Source: Methylobacterium sp. B4
GTDB taxonomy: Bacteria; Pseudomonadota; Alphaproteobacteria; Rhizobiales; Beijerinckiaceae
NCBI RefSeq assembly: GCF_003201865.1
Contig: NZ_QJJJ01000002.1
Location: forward strand, 1-64,000
Direction: 5' to 3'
DNA length: 64,000 nt
In this document: one piece after another, positions 52,785 to 61,673 of the stretch
How positions within the stretch are numbered: position 1 is the stretch's first letter
How the letters are laid out: every line of letters starts with the position of its first letter
Notes under the pieces: generated by a model
Seen by the model: the letters and a program-made list of their open reading frames with translations, nothing else
Databases searched by the model: none
Told to the model about the DNA's origin: nothing
Translations under genes and position numbers: made by a program

Positions 52785-53510
52785 ATGACGCGCGACCCGC
52801 CCCGACTGCTGCCTTGCGGGGACACGGCCTTTACCATCGAGTTCGGCACGCGGATCGACGCCGGGGCGAACGCCCGCGTGCTGGCCCTCGACGCGGCCCT
52901 GGCCGAGCGGGGCTGGCCCGGGCTGCTGGAGACCGTGCCGACCTACCGCTCCCTGACCGTGCATCTCGATCCGTTACGCGCCGATCCGGCCGAACTCGGC
53001 CGCGCGGTGCTGGCGCTCGCCGCCGAGGCGCTGGCGCCCGTACCGTCCCGGCGACTGTGGCGGATTCCGGTGGTCTATGGCGGCGATTTCGGCATCGACC
53101 TGGAGGCTGTCGCCGCCCATCACGGCCTCGCGCCCGAGGCGGTGATCGAGCGCCACAGCGCCCCCGAATACCGGGTCGCGATGATCGGCTTCCTGCCGGG
53201 CTACGCCTATCTCGAAGGGCTCGATCCCGGCCTCGCCCTGTCGCGCCGCCCGAGCCCGCGGCCCCTCACGCCTGCCGGCACCGTCTCCATCGGCGGCGCG
53301 CAGGCGCTGGTGGCGAGCATCGCCGCGCCCAGCGGTTGGCACCTGCTCGGCCGCACGCCCGAGAAAACCTTCGTGCCGGGGCGCGAACCGGTCTTCCTGC
53401 TGCAGCCCGGCGACCGCGTCCTGTTCGTGCCGACCCCGCCGGAGCGCTGGGACGTGCTCGCCGCCGCGGCGGAGGCCGGCGAGCCCGTGGCCGAATTGTG
53501 CGAGGCATGA
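52785..53510 (+). CDS. pxpB: 5-oxoprolinase subunit B (KipI-like)
   Basis: 241-aa protein of the AHS1/allophanate hydrolase subunit 1 family. Motifs LPCGDTAFTIEFG at 9-21, YGGDFGIDLEAVA, FLPGYAYLEGL near residue 146 and GWHLLGRTP are all present. With PxpA and PxpC it opens 5-oxoproline (pyroglutamate) to glutamate using ATP. Its TGA overlaps the pxpC start (ATGA). pxpA is not adjacent, unlike the usual pxpABC grouping. Confidence 0.9.
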   Translation: MTRDPPRLLPCGDTAFTIEFGTRIDAGANARVLALDAALAERGWPGLLETVPTYRSLTVHLDPLRADPAELGRAVLALAAEALAPVPSRRLWRIPVVYGGDFGIDLEAVAAHHGLAPEAVIERHSAPEYRVAMIGFLPGYAYLEGLDPGLALSRRPSPRPLTPAGTVSIGGAQALVASIAAPSGWHLLGRTPEKTFVPGREPVFLLQPGDRVLFVPTPPERWDVLAAAAEAGEPVAELCEA

Positions 53511-54529
53511 ACGCTCGCCTGCACGTCATCCGCCTGACCGGCGCGGCCTCGCTCCAGGACGCGGGACGCCGCGGCTTCCTGCGCTACGGCCTCTCCGCCT
53601 CCGGGCCGATGGACCCTCTCGCCCATGCCGCCGCCAACCGTCTCGTCGGCAACGGGCCGGGGGCGGCGGCGATCGAGCTGGGGCTCGCAGGCGCGCGCCT
53701 GCGGGTCGAGGGCGGAGCGGTGCGGCTCGCGCTGGCGGGCGCGCCGAGCGTGCTGCGCCTCGACGGCGAGATCATCGCCGGCCACCGCTCCTTCGTGGTG
53801 CGGGAGGGCTCGGAGCTCGAGATCGAGCGGCCCCGTGAGGGTGTGTTCGCCTCGCTCGCGGCCGGCGGCGGCTTTGCCGTGCCCCCCGTGATGGGAAGCC
53901 GGTCGCTGCACCAGCGGGCCGCCCTCGGCGGGCTCGACGGGCAGCCCCTGCGCGAGGGCGACCGCCTGCCGCTCGCCCCCTTCCCGCCCGGCGGCGCAGC
54001 CGAGCAGGCTCTCGATCCGGTTCCGCTGGAGCGGGAGGCTCCCATCCGCGTCGTGCTCGGGCCCCAGGACGACCTGTTCTCGGAAGCCGGCCTCGCGACC
54101 TTCCTATCGCAGGATTTCACCGTCTCGAACCGGGCCGACCGCATGGGCTACCAGCTCGACGGACCCGAGATCGCGCACGGCCCGGGCGGCTTCAACATCG
54201 TCTCCGACGCCACCGTGGCGGGCTCGGTGCAGGTCCCGGGCTCGGGCCGGCCGATCGTGCTGCTCGCCGACCGCCAAACCACCGGCGGCTATCCGAAGAT
54301 CGCCACCGTGATCTCGGCCGACCTGCGCCGGATCGCCCAGCGGCGCCCCGGCGAGCGCCTGCGCTTCGCGCCGGTCGATCTCGAAACCGCTACCCGCCTC
54401 GCCCGTGCGCAGGGGGCGCTCCTGGCGGGGCTGGCCGCACGGCTGCGGCCGGTGGCGGGCGTGGCCGAGCGGCTGATGAGCGCCAATCTCGCGGGCGAGG
54501 CGGTGGACGCCCTGCGCGCCGGAGATTGA
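53507..54529 (+). CDS. pxpC: 5-oxoprolinase subunit C (KipA-like)
   Basis: 340-aa protein of the AHS2 family (carboxyltransferase-type biotin-independent). Motifs: TGAASLQDAGRRGFLRYGLSASGPMD at the N terminus, then FTVSNRADRMGYQLDGP, and LLADRQTTGGYPKIATV near residue 260. ATG 53507 overlaps the pxpB stop by 4 bp. Works with PxpB; the two also occur as one polypeptide in some species. Confidence 0.9.
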   Translation: MNARLHVIRLTGAASLQDAGRRGFLRYGLSASGPMDPLAHAAANRLVGNGPGAAAIELGLAGARLRVEGGAVRLALAGAPSVLRLDGEIIAGHRSFVVREGSELEIERPREGVFASLAAGGGFAVPPVMGSRSLHQRAALGGLDGQPLREGDRLPLAPFPPGGAAEQALDPVPLEREAPIRVVLGPQDDLFSEAGLATFLSQDFTVSNRADRMGYQLDGPEIAHGPGGFNIVSDATVAGSVQVPGSGRPIVLLADRQTTGGYPKIATVISADLRRIAQRRPGERLRFAPVDLETATRLARAQGALLAGLAARLRPVAGVAERLMSANLAGEAVDALRAGD

Positions 54530-54587
54530 GGTCCTGCGCGAAACGGATTCTTCGGGGACGCGAAGGCCTCTCGCGCGTTGTCGGCCC

Positions 54588-55682
54588 ATGTCACGCGCTT
54601 CCCCGACCATCGCCCCGACTCAATCCGAGCCGCCCCGCCTCGGCTTCTGCTGCACCTTCATCCCCGATCCGGACCCCACCCATAAAACCCTCAAGGCGGC
54701 CAAGGACGCGGCCAAGCTGATGAATCTCGGCACGGTGACCATGGCGCATCTGGAGCGCCTGGGCCCGACCGCACGCGTCGAGAAGCTGACGGGGGTGGTG
54801 CGCCACAACCTCGCGGCCCTGGAGCGGCAGATCGCCTGGGTCTCGGCCCGCCCGCCCCTGGAGCGGCTGCTGCGCATGGCGAGTTCGGTCCTGCCGGGCT
54901 ACACCCATCCGGTGGCGCAGCCGCTCTACGCCGAGCCCGCCCTGCGCGCCCTGATCGAGACCGGGCTTGCCCGCATCGGCGAGCGGGCGCGGGCGGGCGC
55001 CGTGCGGCTCAGCATGCATCCCGGCCCGTTCTGCATCATCGCCTCGCGCAATCCGCCGGCGCAGGAGAACGGCATCGCCGAGCTGGAGTACCACGCCGAG
55101 GTGATGGCGATGCTGGGCTACGGCTCCGGCTGGCACCCGCACGGGGCGCATGTGAACATCCATATCGGCGGGCGCGAGCCGGGCATCGAGGGATTTCGCG
55201 AGAGCCTGTCCCTGATCTCGCAGACCGCGCGCGACCTGCTCACCGTCGAGAACGACGAGTCGCTGTTCGGCCTCGACGCGGTGCTGCGCCTGGGCGACCG
55301 GGTGCCGGTGGTGCTCGATCTCCACCATCACTGGGTCGAGAGCCGGGGCGAGTATATCGAGCCCGACGATCCCCGTATCCGGGCGGTCATCGCCTCCTGG
55401 CGCGGGGTGCGGCCTGTGAGCCATGTCAGCGTCTCGCGCGAGACGGTCCTGCCCGACCACGACCCCTCTACCCTGCCGGACTTCGCCGCGCTCTCGGGCG
55501 AGGGCCATTCCTGGCGCGATCTGGCGGCGCATTCCGACCTGATGTGGAACGAGGCGGTCAACGCGCTCGTCGCCCGCCATCTCGCCTGGAGCGACTTCGA
55601 GATCGAGGCCAAGGGCAAGAACCAGGCGAGCGTGCCGCTGGCCGCGCGGATCGGGCGGGACCTCTCGCTGGCCGCGGCCTGA
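54588..55682 (+). CDS. uvsE: UV damage endonuclease UvsE/UvdE
   Basis: 364-aa TIM-barrel DNA repair endonuclease that nicks 5' of UV photoproducts and abasic sites. Metal-binding pattern H144 (LSMHPGPF), H169 (ELEYHAEVM), HVNIH (188-192), E221 (VENDES) and D244/H246 (LDLHHHW) fits the family. The N-terminal motif reads LGFCCTF. UvsE is uncommon in proteobacteria but frequent in leaf-surface, sun-exposed methylobacteria, which fits the organism. Single gene; ATG 54588. Confidence 0.93.
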   Translation: MSRASPTIAPTQSEPPRLGFCCTFIPDPDPTHKTLKAAKDAAKLMNLGTVTMAHLERLGPTARVEKLTGVVRHNLAALERQIAWVSARPPLERLLRMASSVLPGYTHPVAQPLYAEPALRALIETGLARIGERARAGAVRLSMHPGPFCIIASRNPPAQENGIAELEYHAEVMAMLGYGSGWHPHGAHVNIHIGGREPGIEGFRESLSLISQTARDLLTVENDESLFGLDAVLRLGDRVPVVLDLHHHWVESRGEYIEPDDPRIRAVIASWRGVRPVSHVSVSRETVLPDHDPSTLPDFAALSGEGHSWRDLAAHSDLMWNEAVNALVARHLAWSDFEIEAKGKNQASVPLAARIGRDLSLAAA

Positions 55683-55709
55683 ACGGCCGCGGATCGGCCC
55701 TGCCTCAGG

Positions 55710-56390
55710 TCAGGCTCCGACGCTCAACACGCTCGCCATGATCGTACCGTAGTGGCAGGCGGTCGCGGCGAGCACGAAGGCGTGCCAGATCGCGTTCTGG
55801 AACGGCAGGCCGCGCCAGACGTGGAAGACCACGCCGCCCGAATAGAGCAGGCCGCCGGCGGCCAGAAACCACAGGGCGGAGGGGGTCAGCCCCGAGATCA
55901 CCGACTCGTAGGCCAGCACGCCGCTCCAGCCGAGCATCAGGTAGAGCACGATCGAGACCCGGTCCCAGCGCCCGGGCATCAGGATCTTGATGGCGATGCC
56001 GGCCAGCGCCACCGCCCAGATCAGGGCGAGCAGGCTCCAGGCGACGGGGCCGGAGCCGACCAGGGCCACGACCGGCGTGTAGGTGCCGGCGATCATCAGG
56101 TAGATGAAGGCGTGGTCGAACCGGCGCAGGATCCACTTGCGCGGGCTGACCGGCCACATGTTGTAGGCCGCGGACGCTCCCAGCATCGCAACCATCGCGG
56201 TCGCGTAGACCAGCAGAGAGGCGCGCTCGATCCAACCAAGATGGGTGAGGGCCGCCGTCACGACCAAGCAGATCGCCCCGAGAAGTCCGAGAACGACACC
56301 CGCGATATGGACCGCCCCGTCCGCCCGCAATTCGCTGGGCGTGTAGTTCCAGGTCAGCGCAATCGGTCGTCCGTCCTCAGCCAGAAACAT
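55710..56390 (-). CDS. hemolysin III/PAQR-family membrane protein
   Basis: 226-aa protein with seven predicted membrane helices. The family's metal-site residues are visible: ASAAYNMW, RRFDHAFIYLMIAGTYTP and WHAFVLAATACHYG. Homologues (YqfA, TrhA) influence membrane energetics and fluidity; haemolysis is a historical name only. The ATG at 56390 has AGGGG 6 nt upstream. Convergent with uvsE (28-bp gap). Confidence 0.9.
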   Translation of the reverse strand: MFLAEDGRPIALTWNYTPSELRADGAVHIAGVVLGLLGAICLVVTAALTHLGWIERASLLVYATAMVAMLGASAAYNMWPVSPRKWILRRFDHAFIYLMIAGTYTPVVALVGSGPVAWSLLALIWAVALAGIAIKILMPGRWDRVSIVLYLMLGWSGVLAYESVISGLTPSALWFLAAGGLLYSGGVVFHVWRGLPFQNAIWHAFVLAATACHYGTIMASVLSVGA

Positions 56391-56660
56391 CCTCTGCCCC
56401 TGTGTTGGCGAGGTATTTAAGTCTTGGCAGATGCGACTCGTTCCATAGCCGGACTACCGAGATGCGATCTCTCCACAGGAATTACGCCGCCGACGACTGA
56501 GCTCGTGCTGTGCGGCGCAAGGTAAGACGCTTTTTGTGCTGCAGTGCCGTCCGGCCGCGCGGGATCCCTTCCTCAGGATCGGGACCGATGGCGACGGTTT
56601 CGTGACCCCGCCCGTGGGCGGAGCAGGTTTCGCGCCACTCGCGGTCCCGCGCGGGCGGGG

Positions 56661-57797
56661 TCAGGCCCCGCGGCCGGCGAGCGCTTCGAGGCCGATCGGC
56701 ACCGTGCCTTCGGCGGGCGCCCGGGCCGCGCGCACGCCGAGGCTGAGGCGGGCATGGACGGTGGCCATGATCAGCACCGCCATGGCGAAGACCTGATGGG
56801 CGAGCCCCGCCCAGAGCGGCACCTGCAAGAGCAGGGTCACGATACCGAGGCCCATCTGCGCCACGACGAGGGTGGCCACCCCCATCGCCCGGCCCCCGAC
56901 CCCGCTGCGGACGGCCTGGGCCGCGTGGGCGAGGGCCGCCAGCACGACGAGATAGGCGAACAGGCGGTGGTTGAGCTGCACCAGGGCGAGGTTGTCGACG
57001 AAGTTCTCGATGAAGGGCACCTTGTCGAAGAGGATGCGCGCGGGCGGGACGAGCATGCCGTCCATGTCGGGCCAGGTGTTGTAGAGCAGCCCCGCCTTGG
57101 AGCCGGCCACGAGCCCGCCGAGCCAGATCTGCACGAGCACCAGCGCCGGCAGCAGGCAGGCGACGATCCGCACCGGTTCGGGGGCCGGGGCGAGGGCCCG
57201 CGCCCGGGTGCCGGCGGCGAGCCAGACGAGGCCCGCCAGGATCAGACTCGCGGTGGTGAGGTGCAGGGCGAGCTTGAGGGGGGCCACCGCCGTCATGCCG
57301 GGCTGAAGGCCCGAGGCGACCATGATCCAGCCGATCGCCCCCTGGAGCCCGCCGAGCAGGCCGAGGCCGAGCAGGCCCAATAGCAGCCGTCGGCCGAGCA
57401 TGCCGCGCCACCAGAACCACGCGAAGGGCAGGAAGAAGACGAGGCCGACGAAGCGCCCGAGCAGGCGGTGGCCCCATTCCCACCAGTAGAGCGTCTTGAA
57501 GCCGTCGAGGCCGATGCCCTGGTTGAGGATGCGGAATTGCGGCGTGTCGCGGTACTTGTCGAACTCCGCCGCCCAATCAGCCGCGCTGAGCGGTGGCACC
57601 ACGCCCGTCACCGGTCGCCACTCGGTGATCGAGAGGCCCGAGCCCGTGAGCCGCGTCGCCCCGCCGACCGCGACCATCGCCACGACGAGCACGGCCAGGA
57701 GGTAGAGCCACGCGCGGACCGCGCCGCGCCCGGGGCGGCCCGAGCCCGCCGGAACGGCGTCGAAGCGGTCGGCGGTGGAAGCTGTCGACAGTCTCAT
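56661..57797 (-). CDS. ctaA: heme A synthase (COX15/CtaA)
   Basis: 378-aa polytopic enzyme converting heme O to heme A for aa3-type cytochrome oxidase. Eight membrane helices in two four-helix halves; heme-ligand histidines H110 (WEWGHRLLGR), H179 (ALHLTT), H277 (LNHRLFAY) and H334 (LAHQVFA). Motif SGLSITEWRPVTG near residue 53 is diagnostic for the alphaproteobacterial/mitochondrial type. ATG 57797 gives MRLSTASTAD. Confidence 0.95.
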   Translation of the reverse strand: MRLSTASTADRFDAVPAGSGRPGRGAVRAWLYLLAVLVVAMVAVGGATRLTGSGLSITEWRPVTGVVPPLSAADWAAEFDKYRDTPQFRILNQGIGLDGFKTLYWWEWGHRLLGRFVGLVFFLPFAWFWWRGMLGRRLLLGLLGLGLLGGLQGAIGWIMVASGLQPGMTAVAPLKLALHLTTASLILAGLVWLAAGTRARALAPAPEPVRIVACLLPALVLVQIWLGGLVAGSKAGLLYNTWPDMDGMLVPPARILFDKVPFIENFVDNLALVQLNHRLFAYLVVLAALAHAAQAVRSGVGGRAMGVATLVVAQMGLGIVTLLLQVPLWAGLAHQVFAMAVLIMATVHARLSLGVRAARAPAEGTVPIGLEALAGRGA

Positions 57798-57994
57798 GGT
57801 CTCGCGTGCCCGGTCCGGCGGCTTTGGAGCGCTTTGGAGCGAAGAGCGCCGGGCGTGGCTTACGGGAAGCACGGCCCCGTGCGCAACGCGGCGTATGACG
57901 CAGCCGCCCGGCGTTGCGGGGGAGGCCCGAGGTCGGTACGACCCTTTTTCGGCGCGCAAGCGCCCTGCCCCCGACACGAGAGATGCAAGGCCCC

Positions 57995-58201
57995 ATGCGC
58001 CGCCGCTCGCGCACCCTGCTCGGAACCTTCGGCATCCTGGTCTTCGTGATCGTCTATGCGCCGCTTGCCATGGCGCTCGCCGACAGCCGCATCGCGGAGA
58101 CGCATCCGGCGGTGCAGACGGTGATCTACTCGATCCTCGGCATCGCCTGGATCTTCCCCCTGATGCCGCTGATCCGCTGGATGGAACGGCCCGACGAATA
58201 G
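57995..58201 (+). CDS. DUF2842 small membrane protein
   Basis: 68 aa with two membrane helices: RTLLGTFGILVFVIVYAPLAMALAD and VIYSILGIAWIFPLMPLIRWM, ending in ERPDE. This is the DUF2842 pattern seen across Rhizobiales, often near cox/ctaA genes. It is divergent from ctaA, so a role in cytochrome oxidase assembly is possible. ATG 57995 has AAGG; an ATG 12 nt upstream is an alternative. Confidence 0.8.
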   Translation: MRRRSRTLLGTFGILVFVIVYAPLAMALADSRIAETHPAVQTVIYSILGIAWIFPLMPLIRWMERPDE

Positions 58202-58296
58202 GCTGCGAGACCGGAAGCCCCTTTTTTCGCCGCACTCTGGCGAGAAGACAGAGCCTTCTACGCTCAAGGTTCGCTTCCGAAAGTCGTCCGTCGCCC

Positions 58297-58725
58297 ATGC
58301 GCCGTCGTCTGCCCCGGCTCCGGCCGCACGTCCTCTTCAGCCTCTGCCTCGTCACCCTCACCGCGCCGGCGGCGGCCCAGGGCGCGCCGCGCTCCATGGC
58401 GGAATGCGAGCGGCTCAAGAACGACCTCGCCTACAACCAGTGCCTCGCCATGTTCGGGCCGCCCGCCCGGAACGTCGCGAGCGGCGGCGGCTACACCTCC
58501 GGCAGCGATCCGGCGCCCAGCACGTCCTCGGTCGCCTCGACCGCGACGATCCCCGGCATCCCCTCCGTCGAGGAGCCCGACATCGAGCCCGCCCGGAGAA
58601 GCCGGCGCGGGCGCGCGAGCCGCCGGCACGGCCGGGCCAGCGCCAGCTTCGATGTCGGCAGCGTCGAGAGCGGCACGGGGGAAGCGGATTCCGGCCCCTC
58701 GCGCTCGCGCCGCCGTCGCCGCTGA
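58297..58725 (+). CDS. exported basic-tailed protein of unknown function
   Basis: 142 aa. Signal peptide with arginine-rich start MRRRLPRLRPHVLFSLCLVTLTAPAAA. The mature part has ECERLKNDLAYNQCLAMFGP (two cysteines 12 residues apart, near 37-49), then a Ser/Ala/Gly-rich stretch and a strongly basic C terminus (RRSRRGRASRRHGRA...RSRRRRR). The CERLK...YNQCLA motif occurs in several small Rhizobiales periplasmic proteins. Function unknown. Confidence 0.7.
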   Translation: MRRRLPRLRPHVLFSLCLVTLTAPAAAQGAPRSMAECERLKNDLAYNQCLAMFGPPARNVASGGGYTSGSDPAPSTSSVASTATIPGIPSVEEPDIEPARRSRRGRASRRHGRASASFDVGSVESGTGEADSGPSRSRRRRR

Positions 58726-58732
58726 GGCGCGC

Positions 58733-59782
58733 TCAAGCCACGTTGAGCCGCCGCCCGCGGTTCCAGGCCAGGAACGGCACGCCCGAGATCAGGCTCGCGA
58801 GTGCCGCGTCGGTCTGGTGCAGCCCGTTCACCGAGACCCGCGGCAGGGCGTGGAGGTGGCGGCTGTGCACCGTGAATAGGTGGCCCGGCCGGGTCGTCAC
58901 CGCGGTGGCGAAGCCGAGTCTTTCTGCCATCGCGAACTCTCGCGGCCCCGCCGAAGTCGGGTCGCCGACGGGATAAGAGAGGTGACGCACCGGGCGATCC
59001 AGCTCTGCCGCGATCCGTGCGCGGCTCTCGGCGATCTCCCGTTCCGCGAAGGCAGGATCGTGCTTGGCGAGCATCGGGTGCGAGAGCGTGTGCGCGCCGA
59101 TGGTGACGGACGGGTCGCGGGCGAGATCGCGCAGCGCGTCCCAGCCCAGGCACAGGTCGCGGGCGATCTCGCCCGGCGCGAACCCGGCCTCGCGGCACAG
59201 GCGCGCGATCTCCTCTAGCAGAACCGGTTCGGGCCCGGCCCGGAGGCTGCGGTAGGTGGCCTCGAAGGCGGTCGTCTTCTCCGCATCCGTCCGCGCGGGC
59301 AGGACGAGGCCGTCCAGGCGCACCGTGTCGAGCCGGGCGATGGCCCGCTCGAGCTCGATCCACCACAGCCGCCCCCGCCCGTCGGCGAAGTCGCTCGTGA
59401 CGAACAGCGTCCAGGGCGCGGCGTGGCGGGCCAGTACCGGCCGCGCATGCTCGACATTGTCGCGGTAGCCGTCGTCGAAGGTCAGCACCGCGAAGGGCCG
59501 CCCGCCGGGCGGCTCCGCCAGCCGTTCGGGCACGTGGTCGAGGCCGATCGTCTCGAAGCCGCGGGCGGCGAGCAGGCTTAAGGTCCGGTCGAGGAAGTCG
59601 GGGGTGATCGACAGGAGCGCGTTGGGCGCGAAGGCCGCCGCCGGCTCCGGGCGGACGTGGTGGAAGGTGAGGATCAGTCCGCGCCCCCGGGCGGCGGGAG
59701 CGAGCCAGCGGTCGGCGCCGCTCGCGGCGACGGCGCGGAAGCCGGCGCGGAACAACCGGTGGCGGGTGCGGGGCGACAGCAT
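58733..59782 (-). CDS. polysaccharide deacetylase family protein (NodB domain)
   Basis: 349-aa carbohydrate esterase 4 protein. TFDDGY at 101-106 supplies D103/D104; HTLSHP at 231-236 supplies the metal histidines H231 and H235; LSYPVGDP follows. It would remove acetyl groups from a surface polysaccharide. Start is uncertain: ATG 59782 has no clear RBS, and an ATG at 59863 would add 27 residues. Divergent from the BcsL/CelD-type acetyltransferase, a pairing common in exopolysaccharide loci. Confidence 0.9.
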   Translation of the reverse strand: MLSPRTRHRLFRAGFRAVAASGADRWLAPAARGRGLILTFHHVRPEPAAAFAPNALLSITPDFLDRTLSLLAARGFETIGLDHVPERLAEPPGGRPFAVLTFDDGYRDNVEHARPVLARHAAPWTLFVTSDFADGRGRLWWIELERAIARLDTVRLDGLVLPARTDAEKTTAFEATYRSLRAGPEPVLLEEIARLCREAGFAPGEIARDLCLGWDALRDLARDPSVTIGAHTLSHPMLAKHDPAFAEREIAESRARIAAELDRPVRHLSYPVGDPTSAGPREFAMAERLGFATAVTTRPGHLFTVHSRHLHALPRVSVNGLHQTDAALASLISGVPFLAWNRGRRLNVA

Positions 59783-59998
59783 GGTGCGTGGGGCGGCCAG
59801 AGCGCCGGGGAGCCCCGGCCGGAGCGAGGCTAGCGCGAAACGCGAAAAGCTTTCGTTACCCATCCCCGCAGATCGATCATGCCCGTCAACCGGGGTTTGA
59901 GGCCGGCCGGGCGAGGGTCGCGTCCAAGACATTGTTTCAGCGCGCAAAGTGTCCCGGCCGCTCGCCGGCGGCGGGCGCCCGCGCCGGGAGATCTGGAC

Positions 59999-61192
59999 AT
60001 GGCGGCTCTGGCCGAAAACCTGGTGGTCGGCGAGGCGGTGCGCCCGCATCGCGGCGGCCTCACCGCGGAGGTATTCTCCGATCTCGCGGCGGTCGAGGGG
60101 CTCTGGCGCGGGATCGAATCCGATCCGGCGGTGCTGATGACGCCCTACCAGCGCTTCGACTGGGTCGCGGCTTATCTCGGCGCCCGGATCGAGGCCGGTG
60201 CGGCGCCCCGCATCCTCGTGCTGCGGGACGAAAGCGGGCGCGCCCGCGTGCTGATCCCGCTCGTCGTCGGGCGCCGCGGGCCCTTGCGGGTCGCGCGGGT
60301 GGTCGGCGACCGGCACGCCAATTTCCACATGCCGCTCTTCGCCTCCCGCGAGGCGGCGGCGATGCGGGCGGAGGATCTGACCGAGGCGCTGGTGCGGGCG
60401 GGCCGCGCGGCGGGCATCGACGCCTACGCCTTCGCCAACCAGCCTCGCTTCTGGGACGGCGTGCCGAACCCTCTGGGCGCAGGTGGGCTGGCCGCTCCGA
60501 GCGACGCCTACGGCATGCTGCTCGGGCCCGATGCCGAGGCGACCCTGCGCCGGGTGTTCAGCGGCGACACCCGCAAGAAGCTGCGGGCCAAGGAGCGCAA
60601 GCTCGTGGAAGTCCTCGGACCGGTCGAGCATCGCGTCGCCCGGACGTCGGAGGCGGCAGCCGAGATCCAGGCGGCCTTCTACGCGCAGAAGGCCGCGCGC
60701 TTCGCGAGCCTCGGCGTCGCCGATCCCTTCGCGGAACCGGCCGTGCAACGCTTCATCGCCGCCGCGACGACGGGCGAGGGCGAGCGCGCACCGGCCGTCG
60801 AAGTCCACGCCCTCGTGGCGAGCGAGAGCGGGCGCATCCTGGCGACCTTCGGCGGCGCCGTGGACGGCGCACGCTTTTGCGGGATGTGGACCTCGTTCGA
60901 TACCGACCCTGACCTCGGCCGCTACAGCCCCGGCGAGATCCTGCTGCACCGGCTCGTCGGCGATCAGGCGGCGCGGGGGCGGCGCGCCCTCGACCTCGGC
61001 GTCGGCGAGGCGGGCTACAAGGCCAAGACTTGCGACGAGACGATCGAACTCGTCGAGCAGGTCGTGCCGGTCAGCCCCCTGAGCCACGGGCTCGTGCTGG
61101 CCTCGGGGCTGGCGGTGCGGCTCAAGCACCGCATCAAGCGCTCGCCGCGGCTCTGGGCGGCGGCTCAGCGCTTGCAGCGGCTGCGGCGCTAG
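59999..61192 (+). CDS. BcsL/CelD-type GNAT acetyltransferase
   Basis: 397-aa protein with the Acetyltransf_6 (PF13480) double-GNAT fold: TPYQRFDWVAAYLGARI near residue 48, the FSGDTRKKLRAKERKL segment near residue 190, and RYSPGEILLHRLVGDQAARGRRALDLGVGEAGYKAKTCDE near the C terminus, where acyl-CoA binds. Family members modify polysaccharides (cellulose synthase clusters) or transfer amino acids (FemAB-like). ATG 59999 has GGGAG 8 nt upstream. Opposes the deacetylase, so the two may set polysaccharide acetylation. Confidence 0.88.
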   Translation: MAALAENLVVGEAVRPHRGGLTAEVFSDLAAVEGLWRGIESDPAVLMTPYQRFDWVAAYLGARIEAGAAPRILVLRDESGRARVLIPLVVGRRGPLRVARVVGDRHANFHMPLFASREAAAMRAEDLTEALVRAGRAAGIDAYAFANQPRFWDGVPNPLGAGGLAAPSDAYGMLLGPDAEATLRRVFSGDTRKKLRAKERKLVEVLGPVEHRVARTSEAAAEIQAAFYAQKAARFASLGVADPFAEPAVQRFIAAATTGEGERAPAVEVHALVASESGRILATFGGAVDGARFCGMWTSFDTDPDLGRYSPGEILLHRLVGDQAARGRRALDLGVGEAGYKAKTCDETIELVEQVVPVSPLSHGLVLASGLAVRLKHRIKRSPRLWAAAQRLQRLRR

Positions 61193-61249
61193 GCACCTGT
61201 CCGCAGGACGGCGGAGAGCACCCGGTCTCCGTCGGATCGATGTCTTCAG

Positions 61250-61290
61250 CCCTCTGCCGTCACTACGAGCGAAGCGATGACGGCAGAGGG
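61250..61290. repeat. interspersed hairpin repeat
   Basis: CCCTCTGCCGTCA (61250-61262) and TGACGGCAGAGGG (61278-61290) are a perfect 13-bp inverted repeat around CTACGAGCGAAGCGA. The ACGAGCGAAGCGATGACGG core matches a dispersed intergenic repeat type common in Rhizobiales (from memory), and also the element near 15480. It may terminate the acetyltransferase transcript. Confidence 0.65.
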
Positions 61291-61321
61291 TGCGTCGTAA
61301 TGGAAGGACCGCCCGGGCGGA

Positions 61322-61534
61322 TCAGAAGCCGCGGTTGGCGATCGAGGGCAGCGAGGGCTGGGTGTAGGCGCGGTTCACGTCGCGGCGGCTCTGCGTGCCG
61401 TTGGTGTCGGAGGAGTTGCGATAGTTGCTGCTGTCGAAGGCCGAGGACAGGCCGGGGCCGCCGGAATCCGTGCTGTTGCAAGCGGACAGGCCGAGGCCCA
61501 GGGCCACGGCGAGAAGGAGGAGCGTGGGGCGCAT
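61322..61534 (-). CDS. small lipoprotein of unknown function
   Basis: 70 aa with a lipoprotein signal MRPTLLLLAVALGLGLSA followed by C19 (lipobox LSAC). The mature peptide NSTDSGGPGL... is Ser/Asn-rich, lacking further cysteines, and ends PSLPSIANRGF. ATG 61534 is preceded by AGGA. It is downstream of metH on the same strand, beyond a terminator. No known family. Confidence 0.7.
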   Translation of the reverse strand: MRPTLLLLAVALGLGLSACNSTDSGGPGLSSAFDSSNYRNSSDTNGTQSRRDVNRAYTQPSLPSIANRGF

Positions 61535-61610
61535 CGAGACGTCCTTTGGAAGGCGGGGCGTCCCCGCGGATCGCAAAGGCGTGCCGCGCCGCGCCCCCCC
61601 GCGGCAAGGG

Positions 61611-61641
61611 AAAAGTGGCGGCGCGGGAGCGTTCCCGCGCC
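61611..61641 (-). terminator. terminator after metH
   Basis: On the minus strand GGCGCGGGA-ACGC-TCCCGCGCC is a perfect 9-bp stem (61620-61641) followed after a few bases by TTTT. It begins 24 bp past the metH stop. Confidence 0.8.
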
Positions 61642-61645
61642 AAGT

Positions 61646-61664
61646 GTGACCTATTCGGCGTGAC

Positions 61665-61673
<9 letters not shown>
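61646..61673. repeat. tandem 14-bp duplication across the metH stop codon
   Basis: GTGACCTATTCGGC occurs twice end to end (61646-61659 and 61660-61673). The inner copy contains the metH TAG stop (61665-61667) and the last Glu and Ala codons; the outer copy is untranslated. This looks like a slippage duplication that left the protein unchanged. Confidence 0.8.
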
